Shown here piece by piece: positions 16,169 to 25,687 of a stretch of DNA of 64,000 nt. This DNA comes from Dyadobacter jejuensis (GTDB lineage Bacteria; Bacteroidota; Bacteroidia; Cytophagales; Spirosomataceae): contig NZ_QGDT01000015.1 of assembly GCF_003149085.1 (NCBI RefSeq), positions 49,020-113,019 on the forward strand. The letters are read 5' to 3'. Positions within the stretch are counted from its first letter, which is position 1, and each line of letters begins with the position of its first letter. The notes below the pieces were generated by a model. It did not search any database, was not told the origin of the DNA, and saw nothing but the letters and a program-made list of their open reading frames with translations. Both the position numbers and the translations under genes were made by a program.

Positions 16169-18139
16169 ATGTATCAATATCCGTTTTCGGCCATAGTAGG
16201 TCAGCATCAATTAAAGCAAGCCCTTATACTCTGTGCGATCAACCCAAGCATAGGAGGGGTGCTCATAAAGGGGGAAAAAGGAACCGCAAAAAGTACCGCA
16301 GTAAGAGGGCTGTCGGCGGTGATGCCCCCCATACGCCGTATTGCTGGGTCGCCCTTCAACTTGTCGGAGGCCGAATATATACAGGGTGGAGGAGTAGCAG
16401 AAGGCTATGCCCTCGAACAATGCCCGCTCCCCCTGGTCAATGTACCCTTAGGGGTCGCTGAGGATAGGCTACTGGGGAGTCTGGATTTGGAGACGATTTT
16501 ATCTGAAAAGAAAAAGCAGCTTTTACCAGGGCTGCTGGCTGAGGCTCATAGGGGTCTTTTGTATATCGACGAGGTGAACCTGTTGGCCGATCACCTGGTA
16601 GATGTGCTATTGGACGTCGCCGCCTCGGGTGTCAACAGGGTACAGAAGGAGGGCCTGTCGGAAACGCACCCTGCCCAATTCGTTTTGATAGGAACCATGA
16701 ATCCGGAGGAGGGGAACCTGCGTCCACAATTTCTGGACCGTTTTGGTATGATGGTCGAGGTACAGGCCCAGATGGAGGTGACGGAGCGCACCGAGGTAGT
16801 GAGGCGGCGAATGGCTTTTGAAGCGGATCCCGAAGGGTTTATCAATCGATGGCAAGCGGAGCAAAACCGTTTGGCCATTCGTATTAGGGAGGCTCGGGCC
16901 TCGCTTCCTACTGTTTCGATGCCCGAGGGGCTGCTCACGCTGATCAGCGAGCTTTGTATAGAATGGTCGGTGGCGAGCCTTAGGGCCGATATCGTCTTGT
17001 ACAAAACCGCCCTAACACTGGCGGCTTGGAATGGGAAGCAGTCGGTGACGGCCCAAGAGGTGCGAGAGGCTGCGGAATTGGTGCTGGTGCATCGCCGAGG
17101 AAGCGTCAATAAATCGCCAGGAACATCACCTACTCCTCAGACAAACCCAGATCAGGCTTCAGGAAACGATCGGGAACAGAAAAGGCCTACGTTGGCGGGG
17201 TCAAATAAAATGGATGCTTCACCAAAAAATAAGGAGCAGTTACAAGCACCGGCTCCACAAGAAAAACAGAACTTGGGGAATAAGCCTGTAAAGGAATCTG
17301 AGTCGGAGCAGGAAAGTGTTTTCGCGATAATGAAAAACGTTTCCCGGCCCCCATTGCCTTCCGTCGATTCCATGCCGTTTCGTAATAAGGAGTCGGGACG
17401 GAGCCATAGGGTCGATAGGAGTCATCGAGGAAGTCAGGTTGGATGGGAGTCGAGGGGAGGAAATGCCGACCTTGCCTTGGTGCCAACCTTGCAAGAGGCT
17501 CTCGTACGCAATCCCGAAGGTCTAAAGGTCCACCGCTCCGATTTAAGATTTAATATCAGAGCCGGAAAGGCAGGAAAGCTGATACTATTCGTGGTGGACG
17601 CTTCAGGCTCCATGGCTGCACAGCGTAATATGGAGTTTGTGAAGGGGAGTGTTTTGGCTTTACTCCAGCAGGCTTACGAGCAACGCGACAGGGTAGCAGT
17701 CATCGCTTTCAGAGGGGTTGAGGCCTTTACAGTTTTAGAACCTACTGCCGACTTACAACGAGCGGAAACAGCCTTAGGGGAGTTGCCCACTGGAGGGCGT
17801 ACCCCATTGGCGGCAGCGCTAAAGTTGGCCCTGGAAGTCCTCGGAAGGCCTAGCCAGCAGGACCGTCCTTTGCTCATATGCCTCAGTGATGGAAAAGCCA
17901 ATGTTCCCCTGCCGGGGGGAGGGGACCCCTGGCAGCAGTCCCTCGCCTTGGCCAGAGAATTTGCCCACCGAGCCATCTCGGCGCTGGTCATAGATACCGA
18001 GCAGGGTTATTCGCGCATGGGTCGCGCTACCCTATTAGCGAGTGCCTTACAGGCCCCATGTGTGGGGCTAGATAGCCTCTGCCAATCGGAGGCCGAGTTC
18101 AGTATACATGAAATCATACAAAAATATGGACAATCCTAA
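16169..18139 (+). CDS. ChlI-ChlD-type AAA+/VWA chelatase subunit (acts for CobS and CobT)
   Basis: A 656-residue fused chelatase motor. Residues 1-310 are the AAA+ part with Walker A at 35-43 (GEKGTAKST), Walker B LLYIDEVNLL near 130, and GTMNPEEGNLRPQFLDRF. Residues about 320-420 are a low-complexity linker rich in Pro, Gln, Lys and Ser. The rest is a von Willebrand A domain with MIDAS motif DASGS beginning at D477 and TGGRTPLA. It should hydrolyse ATP to drive CobN. In the absence of separate cobS/cobT chelatase genes, this single magnesium-chelatase-like chain is the likely partner. It starts 50 bases after cobN and overlaps cobQ. Confidence 0.92.
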   Translation: MYQYPFSAIVGQHQLKQALILCAINPSIGGVLIKGEKGTAKSTAVRGLSAVMPPIRRIAGSPFNLSEAEYIQGGGVAEGYALEQCPLPLVNVPLGVAEDRLLGSLDLETILSEKKKQLLPGLLAEAHRGLLYIDEVNLLADHLVDVLLDVAASGVNRVQKEGLSETHPAQFVLIGTMNPEEGNLRPQFLDRFGMMVEVQAQMEVTERTEVVRRRMAFEADPEGFINRWQAEQNRLAIRIREARASLPTVSMPEGLLTLISELCIEWSVASLRADIVLYKTALTLAAWNGKQSVTAQEVREAAELVLVHRRGSVNKSPGTSPTPQTNPDQASGNDREQKRPTLAGSNKMDASPKNKEQLQAPAPQEKQNLGNKPVKESESEQESVFAIMKNVSRPPLPSVDSMPFRNKESGRSHRVDRSHRGSQVGWESRGGNADLALVPTLQEALVRNPEGLKVHRSDLRFNIRAGKAGKLILFVVDASGSMAAQRNMEFVKGSVLALLQQAYEQRDRVAVIAFRGVEAFTVLEPTADLQRAETALGELPTGGRTPLAAALKLALEVLGRPSQQDRPLLICLSDGKANVPLPGGGDPWQQSLALAREFAHRAISALVIDTEQGYSRMGRATLLASALQAPCVGLDSLCQSEAEFSIHEIIQKYGQS

Positions 18140-19625
18140 AGAGTTAGCCTTGCCCCGGTTAAAGCCGCTGATGTTGGTGGGAACCGGATCGGATGTAGGA
18201 AAAAGTGTTCTGGCAGCTGGATTCTGTAGGATATTTAAACAAGATGGCTATCATCCTGCGCCATTTAAAGGTCAGAATATGTCCTTGAATAGTTATGTGA
18301 CGGCCGATGGACTAGAGATGGGAAGGGCCCAAGTGGTACAGGCCGAGGCCGCGCAGGTTCCGTGCCAGGTAGACATGAACCCCGTGCTGCTCAAGCCGAC
18401 CTCCGACCGATCTTCCCAAGTGATCGTCCTCGGTAAGCCAATCGGCAACCAATCGGCCCATGCTTATTTCAAGGAAAATGATAGAAGTGCACTTTTTGAA
18501 ACGGTAAAAGGGGCTTTCGATCGTCTACAAGCCCAATATGCTCCGGTGGTTTTGGAGGGAGCTGGCAGTATTTCGGAACTGAACCTGAAACATCGGGATA
18601 TTACCAACATGCGTATGGCTCAACATGCGGGTGCAGCCACCTATTTGGTCGCCGATATCGACAAAGGTGGCGTGTTTGGCAGTGTGTATGGAACCATCGC
18701 CTTGCTTACGCCCGAAGAAAGAGCCTGTATGCAAGGGATCATCATCAACAAATTCAGGGGGGATCCCCGACTGTTTGAAGAAGGGAAAGGCTTGATGGAG
18801 AAGCTCACGGGATTGCCCGTGGTGGGCATTATTCCTCATTATAATGATATTTTCATAGAACAAGAAGATAGCGTAGTCCTCGATAAAAAATACCGTCGGG
18901 CTGTGGAGGGTAAGATCAACGTGGCCGTGATCCTATTGAGACGTCTTTCAAATTTCACTGATTTTGACCGACTCGAAAACGACCCGAGGGTAAATCTCTA
19001 TTATTCCAACGATCCCTCCGAGATAGCTGAAGCGGCCATCATCATACTACCAGGAAGTAAAAATACCCTGTCTGATCTGCTGGTACTGCATAATAGCGGA
19101 GTCGCTCAAGCCATTGTAAAGGCCCATAAGGAGGGGAAAACGATTGTAGGAATTTGTGGAGGCTATCAGATGTTGGGCGAGACGTTAGCGGACCCCCACC
19201 AGGTAGAAGGGGAAATAGAACATATGCCGGGCCTGGGCCTATTGCCGGTTCATACGGTGCTAGAGCGGAATAAAACCACTCGGCAATGCCATTTCCGTTT
19301 TAGGGGTGGGCCCGAAGCCTGTTCTGGATATGAAATTCATATGGGCGTTACGTCCGTGCCTTCCGACCCACGGCCTGTGGCCCTTTTAGATGATGGCAGC
19401 AGCGATGGCTATTGGCTCAACGACCGTACCTGGGGAAGCTATATCCATGGAATCTTAGATAACGACACGGTGATCGATCAGTTGTTAGCTCCTTACGATC
19501 AGCGGGTTTTGGCGAATGTCCTATCGTATGCCGAATACAAATCACAGCAGTTCGACCGCCTGGCCGATCTTATGAGGGCCAATTTGGACATGGAATCGAT
19601 TTACGACACTTTAAAATATAAATAA
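18108..19625 (+). CDS. cobQ: Cobyric acid synthase
   Basis: A 505-residue amidotransferase of normal length. The N-terminal P-loop-like segment is VGTGSDVGKSVLAAGFC, followed by KGQNMSLNSY. The C-terminal class-I domain has the nucleophile in IVGICGGYQML. It amidates side chains b, d, e and g of adenosylcobyrinate a,c-diamide. Two starts are possible: 18108 (32-base overlap with the upstream gene) or ATG at 18126, which removes six residues and leaves a 14-base overlap. The second looks closer to family N-termini. It is followed by the aminotransferase gene after 2 bases. Confidence 0.95.
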   Translation: MKSYKNMDNPKELALPRLKPLMLVGTGSDVGKSVLAAGFCRIFKQDGYHPAPFKGQNMSLNSYVTADGLEMGRAQVVQAEAAQVPCQVDMNPVLLKPTSDRSSQVIVLGKPIGNQSAHAYFKENDRSALFETVKGAFDRLQAQYAPVVLEGAGSISELNLKHRDITNMRMAQHAGAATYLVADIDKGGVFGSVYGTIALLTPEERACMQGIIINKFRGDPRLFEEGKGLMEKLTGLPVVGIIPHYNDIFIEQEDSVVLDKKYRRAVEGKINVAVILLRRLSNFTDFDRLENDPRVNLYYSNDPSEIAEAAIIILPGSKNTLSDLLVLHNSGVAQAIVKAHKEGKTIVGICGGYQMLGETLADPHQVEGEIEHMPGLGLLPVHTVLERNKTTRQCHFRFRGGPEACSGYEIHMGVTSVPSDPRPVALLDDGSSDGYWLNDRTWGSYIHGILDNDTVIDQLLAPYDQRVLANVLSYAEYKSQQFDRLADLMRANLDMESIYDTLKYK

Positions 19626-19627
19626 TC

Positions 19628-20650
19628 ATGCTGCATGGACATGGTAACGATGGCTACCGCTATGACCGGGAAATTTGGGCTGACTTCAGTACCAATGTAT
19701 GGGTAGGTGGCGAGCCCAAAGGCTTGAAGGAACATCTTTGCGAGCGATGGAAAACGGTGAACGCCTACCCCGAAGTGCTCGGAGAGTCTTTGGGGGTTAA
19801 AATTGCCCAACACCATCAATTAGTTCCAAGCCAGGTACTGGTGGCTAATGGTACCACCGAAAGTATCTATCTGCTTGCACAGCTTTATACCCGCAAGAAA
19901 ACGTGTATTTTGACTCCTTCCTTCTCGGAATATGAAGACGCTTGCCGGGCTTTTGACCACCAGCTTACTTTTTTGCCCTGGCCAGAAGGCCAAGATCCAC
20001 TCCAGTTGGATTCGGACCTTGTTTTTATCTGTAATCCCAATAACCCTACCGGTCGCACCCTGTCTCAACTCGAGGTGTCTATCCGGAACAATCCACGATG
20101 TCTGTTCGCTATCGATGAGGCTTTTACCGAATTTACCCTCTTCAACGAGTCGGCAGTGGCGTGGATGAGTCGTTATCCCAATCTGCTGGTAATGCGCTCG
20201 ATGACCAAGGCGTACGCGATTCCCGGATTGCGACTGGGCTATTTGCTGGGGCAGCCGTCGTTGATACAGGCCCTATGTCAGATCAAACAACCCTGGACTA
20301 TCAATGCGCTGGCCCTGGAGGCCGGGACCTTTATTTTCGAGAATTACGATTCGGTGCAGCCGCCAATAGCCGAGTTGTTGGGGCATAAGGAACAGTTTGT
20401 CCATCAGCTCAAAGCCCTGGGTTGCCTAGATGTTCTGGAGAGTTGTACTCATTTTTTTCTTTGTAAAACCCACGGGCCAGATGCCCGAGTACTCAAAACA
20501 TTTCTACTTGATGAATATGGCATCCTGATTCGCGATGCTCATAATTTTCGTGGCCTTACTCCCCAACATTTTCGAGTGGCCACCTTGATGCCCGATCAAA
20601 ATGGATTACTCATCACTGCATTAAAAGAATGGAAAAGGCGCTACTGTTAA
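19628..20650 (+). CDS. cobD: CobD/CobC-like PLP aminotransferase family (threonine-phosphate decarboxylase)
   Basis: A 340-residue fold-type-I PLP enzyme related to HisC. The start HGHGNDGYRY and DFSTNVW resemble the L-threonine-O-3-phosphate decarboxylase opening GGN/DFSSNINP. FICNPNNPTGR, the AIDEAFTEF loop and the PLP-lysine region RSMTKAYAIPGLRLGY are clear. It would make (R)-1-amino-2-propanol phosphate, the linker that CbiB attaches to cobyric acid. The cbiB gene follows with a 22-base overlap, which supports this role over histidinol-phosphate transamination. Confidence 0.88.
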   Translation: MLHGHGNDGYRYDREIWADFSTNVWVGGEPKGLKEHLCERWKTVNAYPEVLGESLGVKIAQHHQLVPSQVLVANGTTESIYLLAQLYTRKKTCILTPSFSEYEDACRAFDHQLTFLPWPEGQDPLQLDSDLVFICNPNNPTGRTLSQLEVSIRNNPRCLFAIDEAFTEFTLFNESAVAWMSRYPNLLVMRSMTKAYAIPGLRLGYLLGQPSLIQALCQIKQPWTINALALEAGTFIFENYDSVQPPIAELLGHKEQFVHQLKALGCLDVLESCTHFFLCKTHGPDARVLKTFLLDEYGILIRDAHNFRGLTPQHFRVATLMPDQNGLLITALKEWKRRYC

Positions 20651-21564
20651 TACTGCCGTTGATATTAGGATATTTGCTGGATCTGCTCTTGGGCGACCCC
20701 GACGGCTGGCCCCATCCCGTTCGTGTGTTTGGTCAGGTCATTGCCTGGGCCGACAGGCGCTGGAATCAGGGTTCCTTTAGGGTACTCAAAGGGGCCGTTT
20801 TAGCCCTCGGACTGGTGTTCGTTACTTATCTTTTCTTCTTTGTGCTCGCTCGAGCCCTAAGGGAGTCCCCTTGGCTCTATATTTCTTTTAATGCCCTGAT
20901 GGTTTACTTCGGGTTGGCTAATAGGGGGCTAATCGATGAGGGGCGTAAAGTTTTTACAGTGTTAGAAAAAAGAGGGCTGGTAGATGGTCGCAGACAGCTG
21001 TCTCGCATCGTAGGAAGGGATACGCGAAATCTTTCGCCCCAGCAGATTCGCATTGCCGTGCTCGAGACCATGTCCGAGAACCTGAGTGATGGAGTGGTGG
21101 CCCCTCTATTTTTTTATTTGTTGGGAGGCGTACCTGCTATGATGGCCTATAAGGCGATCAATACCCTCGATTCCATGATAGGGTACCGTAACGAGAAGTA
21201 TGAATATTTTGGGAAAGTTGCCGCAAGGGTAGACGATATAGCCAACTTTATTCCAGCCCGGTTAACGGCCATAGGTATGGTAATCGTAACCGCCGAATTT
21301 CGAGCCTGGCGGTTTGTGAGGTTGTATGCGCGTCATCATACGAGTCCTAATGCGGGCTATCCAGAGGCGGCCCTGGCCGGAATCCTCGATTGCCGTTTTG
21401 GTGGTCCGAATGTATACCATGGGCAATTGAAAGACAAGCCCTATATAGGCCGACAGGAGCGAGCCATCCAAGCAGGTGAGGTGGCTCGGGTCATTACCAT
21501 CAATCATAGGGTCTGTGGGCTGATGGTCCTTGTCTGTAGCCTCATTTTATTATGTACAGTTTGA
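20629..21564 (+). CDS. cbiB: Adenosylcobinamide-phosphate synthase
   Basis: A 311-residue membrane protein of CbiB/CobD length with several hydrophobic segments. Family signatures are LLGDPDGWPHPVRVFG near the start, the VGRDTRNLS segment, ETMSENLSDGVVAPLFFYLLGG, NTLDSMIGYRNEKYEYFG, and the C-terminal APNAGYPEAALAG-type stretch, here SPNAGYPEAALAGILD. It joins aminopropanol phosphate to adenosylcobyric acid. It overlaps the aminotransferase gene by 22 bases and is followed by the P-loop ATPase gene after 11. Confidence 0.95.
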   Translation: MEKALLLILPLILGYLLDLLLGDPDGWPHPVRVFGQVIAWADRRWNQGSFRVLKGAVLALGLVFVTYLFFFVLARALRESPWLYISFNALMVYFGLANRGLIDEGRKVFTVLEKRGLVDGRRQLSRIVGRDTRNLSPQQIRIAVLETMSENLSDGVVAPLFFYLLGGVPAMMAYKAINTLDSMIGYRNEKYEYFGKVAARVDDIANFIPARLTAIGMVIVTAEFRAWRFVRLYARHHTSPNAGYPEAALAGILDCRFGGPNVYHGQLKDKPYIGRQERAIQAGEVARVITINHRVCGLMVLVCSLILLCTV

Positions 21565-21575
21565 ACTAAAGCACG

Positions 21576-22208
21576 ATGAGAAACGAAAGATCAACTTCCT
21601 TGCGAAGATACGTGATCACGGGGGGGCCGGGGGCGGGCAAGACTAGCCTAATCGACAGCCTAGCGGCGTCGGGCTATACCTGTATCCCTGAAGCTTCCCG
21701 GCAGCTTATTCAGCGGGAGGTCAGGCTAGGGACGGGGCGACTGCCCTGGCAAGATTTCCCGGCCTTTGCCGAGCTGTGCCTCCAACAAATGAAGGCCGAT
21801 TATTTCGCTGCCAAAGGGCTTACCTTTTATGATCGGGGCATTCCCGATGTATTGGGCTATATGGCAGAGGCAGGTGCGTCGGACTCTGCTCGAATATGGT
21901 CCCTGGCTCGTCAGCATACCTATGCACCACTGGTGTTTGTGGCCCCAGCTTGGGAGGCTATCTATTGTCAGGATGCAGAACGCTGGCAGACTTTTAGACA
22001 GGCCCAACGACTCGACCGCGAGATTCGTCGGGTGTATGCAGCATTGGGCTATGAGCTGGTAACACTTCCCCTAGGGACTGTAGAGGAAAGAAGGGCGTTT
22101 GTTTTAGAGCGGGTGAGCCATGAGCAGGCTCCACCTATTCCTGAATCCGCAGTATGCTTTACGTCTGGGCAAGTAAATAGTAATGAAGGAGTTATGTGTC
22201 GATCCTAA
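21576..22208 (+). CDS. AAA_28-type P-loop ATPase in the cob operon, role unknown
   Basis: A 210-residue protein with Walker A VITGGPGAGKTSLIDSLA near residue 15, followed by a nucleotide-kinase-like layout: IPEASRQLIQREV, then TFYDRGIPDVLGYM, an aspartate-arginine pair typical of the AAA_28 family, and DREIRRVYAALGYELVTLP near the C-terminus. It could be a kinase or a chaperone-type ATPase. It has no assigned step in B12 synthesis. It sits 11 bases after cbiB and 44 bases before the binding-protein gene, so it is almost certainly co-transcribed under the riboswitch. Confidence 0.8.
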   Translation: MRNERSTSLRRYVITGGPGAGKTSLIDSLAASGYTCIPEASRQLIQREVRLGTGRLPWQDFPAFAELCLQQMKADYFAAKGLTFYDRGIPDVLGYMAEAGASDSARIWSLARQHTYAPLVFVAPAWEAIYCQDAERWQTFRQAQRLDREIRRVYAALGYELVTLPLGTVEERRAFVLERVSHEQAPPIPESAVCFTSGQVNSNEGVMCRS

Positions 22209-22252
22209 TGTCGGAGTAGCACCGTATTTAAAAAATAATTTATTAATTTCAA

Positions 22253-23479
22253 ATGATCACAGCATCACCTACCAACAGGTTGGCTAATCGGTTAGCCACT
22301 ATTTGCCAGACGTTCTTCCGGCCGACTCTTTTTGTATTGATCATCGTGCAGTTGGTCTCCTGCGGATCAGACGCCGACAGAACGGATAAGCCAGCGAATA
22401 CTGCCGAAGTGGACGATTTATTCCCAGTGAAATCCTCGATCGACTATGCCCAAGGCTTTTCTCTGACCTATCATGATACGTATAAATTGATCCAAATCTA
22501 CAGCCCATTTGAGACCTCCTCGGATACGGCGACTTATGTACTACTGCCAAGGGGCCAAGCCAAACCCCCAGGATACACCGACGGCCAAATCATCGAAATT
22601 CCAATACAGCGACTGGTCACTATGTCGTCCATGCACTTGGGGCTATTGGGCTTTTTGCAGGCTGAGGACATTTTGATAGGAATGGGGGATCTGAAATATG
22701 TCTCCTCACCAAAGATACTTAACAGGATAAAAGAGGAGAAAATAGTTGCAGTTGGAAGAGACCAGATGTTAAATGAAGAATTACTAGTGGCCATGCACCC
22801 AGGTCTGATTATGGCCATGGGCAGCCCGGTTTCTAAAATCGGTCAGTATCATGGCCTTCGGGAGGCCGGTATACCGGTAATGGTCAATTCCGAATGGCTC
22901 GAGACGAGTCCTTTGGCCCGTGCCGAATGGGTGAAGCTGATGGCCGCCTTACTCAACAAGGAGGCTGAAGTCAACACCCGGTTTGGTGCGGTAGCTAAAG
23001 AATATCATCGACTTTCGGCGCTAGCCAAAGGGCCTATTGACCGCCCCAGTGTGCTCTGTGGCCTCCATTCCAGGGATACTTGGTATGTTCCAGATGGAGA
23101 TAGCTACATGTACCAATACATCCGTGACGCGGGTGGAAGTTACCATTGGGCCCATATCAAGGCGACCGGAAGCCTACCTCTGAGCTTCGAGCAGGTATAC
23201 CCGGTAGGCCTCAAGGCAGATTTCTGGATCAACGTGGGTTCTGGCAATATCGAAAACCGGTCCGATTTATTGGCCAAAGATGGGAGATATGCGGACTTTA
23301 AGGCCTTTCAGAGGGATCGGGTCTACGCTTTTACCAAAAGGGTCAATGACCGTGGCGCAAACGACTACTGGGAATCTGGAGCCGTTAACCCTCAAGTGAT
23401 CTTGGCCGATTTGATAAAAATCCTTCATCCGGAAGTGCTTCCCGATCACGAATTATTTTATTACAAACCGATTCAATAA
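22253..23479 (+). CDS. BtuF/FecB-type corrinoid-binding lipoprotein (ABC substrate-binding protein)
   Basis: A 408-residue class-III periplasmic binding protein. The N-terminus is long, with a hydrophobic segment ending QLVSC (lipidated Cys near residue 38). PIQRLVTMSSMHLGLLGFL and IVAVGRDQMLNEELLVAMHPGLIMAMG give the BtuF/TroA-like fold, with a conserved DFWINVGSG region. Under the B12 riboswitch it most likely binds a corrinoid. No BtuC permease or BtuD ATPase gene is near, so it must pair with a permease encoded elsewhere. Confidence 0.85.
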   Translation: MITASPTNRLANRLATICQTFFRPTLFVLIIVQLVSCGSDADRTDKPANTAEVDDLFPVKSSIDYAQGFSLTYHDTYKLIQIYSPFETSSDTATYVLLPRGQAKPPGYTDGQIIEIPIQRLVTMSSMHLGLLGFLQAEDILIGMGDLKYVSSPKILNRIKEEKIVAVGRDQMLNEELLVAMHPGLIMAMGSPVSKIGQYHGLREAGIPVMVNSEWLETSPLARAEWVKLMAALLNKEAEVNTRFGAVAKEYHRLSALAKGPIDRPSVLCGLHSRDTWYVPDGDSYMYQYIRDAGGSYHWAHIKATGSLPLSFEQVYPVGLKADFWINVGSGNIENRSDLLAKDGRYADFKAFQRDRVYAFTKRVNDRGANDYWESGAVNPQVILADLIKILHPEVLPDHELFYYKPIQ

Positions 23480-23530
23480 GAAAAAGCACCCTGACTGGGA
23501 TTTTCTGAATCATAACATTTTTTTCTAACC

Positions 23531-24109
23531 ATGAAAATTTACACAAAAAAAGGAGACAAAGGCACCACAGGACTGTTTGGCGGGAGTCGGGTTGGCAAGG
23601 ACGACGTGCGCATCGAGTGCATAGGAACCCTCGACGAGGCGAATTCAACCATAGGTCTACTTCGGGTCCAGCTGGGTAGCGATCACCAATGGCAGGGGAG
23701 TTTGCATAAAATCCAAAAGGATCTGATGGACATGATGTCGCACTTGGCGAGGCCCTCCGATGCCAAAAAGGAAAATAAGAACCCTATGCCCGTCGACGGA
23801 GCCGAATTCTGCGAAACCTGGATAGATGCCTTGGAAACTGCGATGACGGCACCTTCCGATTACTTTTTGCTGCCAGGAGGCAACCAGGTATCGGCACTGT
23901 GCCATATGGCCCGCACCCAAATGCGCCGTGGGGAACGGCGGTTGGTGGCCCTAATGAAAACCGACACCGTTCATGAGGCGATTCCAGCCTATATCAACCG
24001 CCTTTCCGACTTGTTCTTTACGCTGGCCAGGGCCGAAATGGATCGGGCAGGGGTGGCTGAAGAGAAATGGCAGTTGTTTTTGTATAAGCGTTTCAAAAAG
24101 GCCGAGTAG
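23531..24109 (+). CDS. PduO-type cob(I)alamin adenosyltransferase
   Basis: A 192-residue ATP:corrinoid adenosyltransferase. The start KIYTKKGDKGTTGLFGG is the ATP-binding signature, followed by DEANSTIGLLR, and the C-terminal helix has the catalytic R-x4-RR pattern in RTQMRRGERR. It transfers the 5'-deoxyadenosyl group to Co(I) corrinoids. The stop codon is immediately followed by the cobU start (no gap), so the two are coupled. Confidence 0.95.
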   Translation: MKIYTKKGDKGTTGLFGGSRVGKDDVRIECIGTLDEANSTIGLLRVQLGSDHQWQGSLHKIQKDLMDMMSHLARPSDAKKENKNPMPVDGAEFCETWIDALETAMTAPSDYFLLPGGNQVSALCHMARTQMRRGERRLVALMKTDTVHEAIPAYINRLSDLFFTLARAEMDRAGVAEEKWQLFLYKRFKKAE

Positions 24110-24652
24110 ATGTTAACTTATATCTCAGGAGGTGCTCGCAGCGGAAAGAGTGCCTATGCCCAGCAACTGGCCCTGATGCTGAGTCCTAATCCCGTATATG
24201 TGGCGACGGCCCATATCTGGGACGAGGACTTCGCCCTTAGGGTGCAGCGACATCGCGAGGAACGGGGGCCGGAATGGTCCCTGATGGAACGGGAGCAAGG
24301 CCTCGACCAGCTGCCTTTGAGCAACCGGGTAGTGGTGGTAGACTGTGTCACCCTTTGGTTGACCAATATTTTTATGTCGGCCAATGAAGATCCAGATAAA
24401 ACCCTGGCGCAGTTTAAACGGGAAGTGGATGGCTTATTGGCACAGTCTGCTACTTTGATAGTGATATCTAACGAGTTGGGTATGGGCTTACATGCCGACA
24501 CTACCTTGGGGCGCAGGTTTGTGGATCTTCAAGGCTGGGCCAATCAATATGTGGCGCAGCGGGCCGACAGGGCTATACTCATGGTGTCGGGCCTGCCCCT
24601 ACAGCTGAAACCCTCTGGAGCATCGCCTTCTATGAATACCTTGATTCCATAA
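24110..24652 (+). CDS. cobU: Adenosylcobinamide kinase / guanylyltransferase
   Basis: A 180-residue protein of CobU length. Walker A is GGARSGKSAYA at about 7-17, followed by YVATAHIWDEDFALRVQRHREERG, which includes the guanylylated-His region, and VVVDCVTLWLTN. It phosphorylates adenosylcobinamide and then adds GMP to activate the nucleotide loop. It starts directly after the adenosyltransferase stop and 15 bases before cobT. Confidence 0.95.
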   Translation: MLTYISGGARSGKSAYAQQLALMLSPNPVYVATAHIWDEDFALRVQRHREERGPEWSLMEREQGLDQLPLSNRVVVVDCVTLWLTNIFMSANEDPDKTLAQFKREVDGLLAQSATLIVISNELGMGLHADTTLGRRFVDLQGWANQYVAQRADRAILMVSGLPLQLKPSGASPSMNTLIP

Positions 24653-24667
24653 AATATACTACTTGAA

Positions 24668-25687
24668 ATGGATACACTTTTAAAAGGGCAAATACAAGCC
24701 AAGATAGATCAAAAGACCAAACCTCTGGGCTCTTTGGGAATGCTCGAACGCCTAGCCGTTCAGATATCGGGTATACAGCAGACGCTCACCCCAGCCCTCA
24801 ATAATCCTCAGATTCTGGTTTTCGCTGGCAGCCATGGCATAGCCAACAGCGGGGTGAGCGCCTATCCACCCGCCGTAACGGCCCAAATGGTCCTGAATTT
24901 CTTGCAGGGAGGTGCTGCCATCAATGTACTAACCCGACAGGCTGGAATGGCCCTTCAGGTGGTCGATGCCGGCGTAGATTTCGATTTTGGGGCTGCGAAA
25001 GGCCTGGTTAATATGAAGGTCAGGAGGGGGACACGTAATTTTTTGGAGGAGCCAGCCATGACCACCCAGGAATGTTCTCTTTGTATAGAAAGAGCCCGAA
25101 CTTTGGTTCAGCAGGTGGCGGGTACCGGCTGTAATGTCATCGGCTTTGGCGAAATGGGCATTGGCAACACCTCGGCGGCTTCGGTGATGATGAGCAAGCG
25201 CCTGCAGAGGCCTCTCGCCGATTGCGTTGGGATGGGTACGGGGCTTTCGGATGTACAGCTCGCCCATAAGCTGGCGATTCTCGAACAAGCCATGGACCGC
25301 CATGCGGCAGTGGGGAATAGCCCCCTGGAAGTGCTCCAAACCTTCGGAGGCTACGAAATGGCCATGATGGCCGGGGCCATGGTAGCGGCCGGAGAGCGTG
25401 GGATGGTGATTCTGGTCGATGGATTCATAGCCACGGTAGCCTATCTCTGCGCGGTGGGTATAGCTCCTGAGATAGCCGACAATGCTATTTTTTGTCATGA
25501 ATCCGAAGAAAAAGGTCATCGGATCTTATTACAATATCTCCAGGCGCAGCCGGTCCTACAACTGGGCATGCGGCTGGGGGAGGGGACGGGCTGCGCCCTC
25601 GCTTTTCCGATTCTCCGAAGTGCCGTTGCCATCATCAATGAAATGGCCAGTTTCGATAGCGCTGGGGTAAACCAAAAGGAAATATGA
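24668..25687 (+). CDS. cobT: Nicotinate-nucleotide:dimethylbenzimidazole phosphoribosyltransferase
   Basis: A 339-residue protein near the usual 350. Family segments are KTKPLGSLGMLE, VFAGSHGIANSGVSAYP, FGEMGIGNTSAA, GGYEMAMMAGAM and, near the end, MRLGEGTGCALAFPIL with the glutamate that acts as catalytic base in the family. It makes alpha-ribazole phosphate for the lower ligand. It overlaps cobS by 4 bases (ATGA). Confidence 0.96.
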   Translation: MDTLLKGQIQAKIDQKTKPLGSLGMLERLAVQISGIQQTLTPALNNPQILVFAGSHGIANSGVSAYPPAVTAQMVLNFLQGGAAINVLTRQAGMALQVVDAGVDFDFGAAKGLVNMKVRRGTRNFLEEPAMTTQECSLCIERARTLVQQVAGTGCNVIGFGEMGIGNTSAASVMMSKRLQRPLADCVGMGTGLSDVQLAHKLAILEQAMDRHAAVGNSPLEVLQTFGGYEMAMMAGAMVAAGERGMVILVDGFIATVAYLCAVGIAPEIADNAIFCHESEEKGHRILLQYLQAQPVLQLGMRLGEGTGCALAFPILRSAVAIINEMASFDSAGVNQKEI

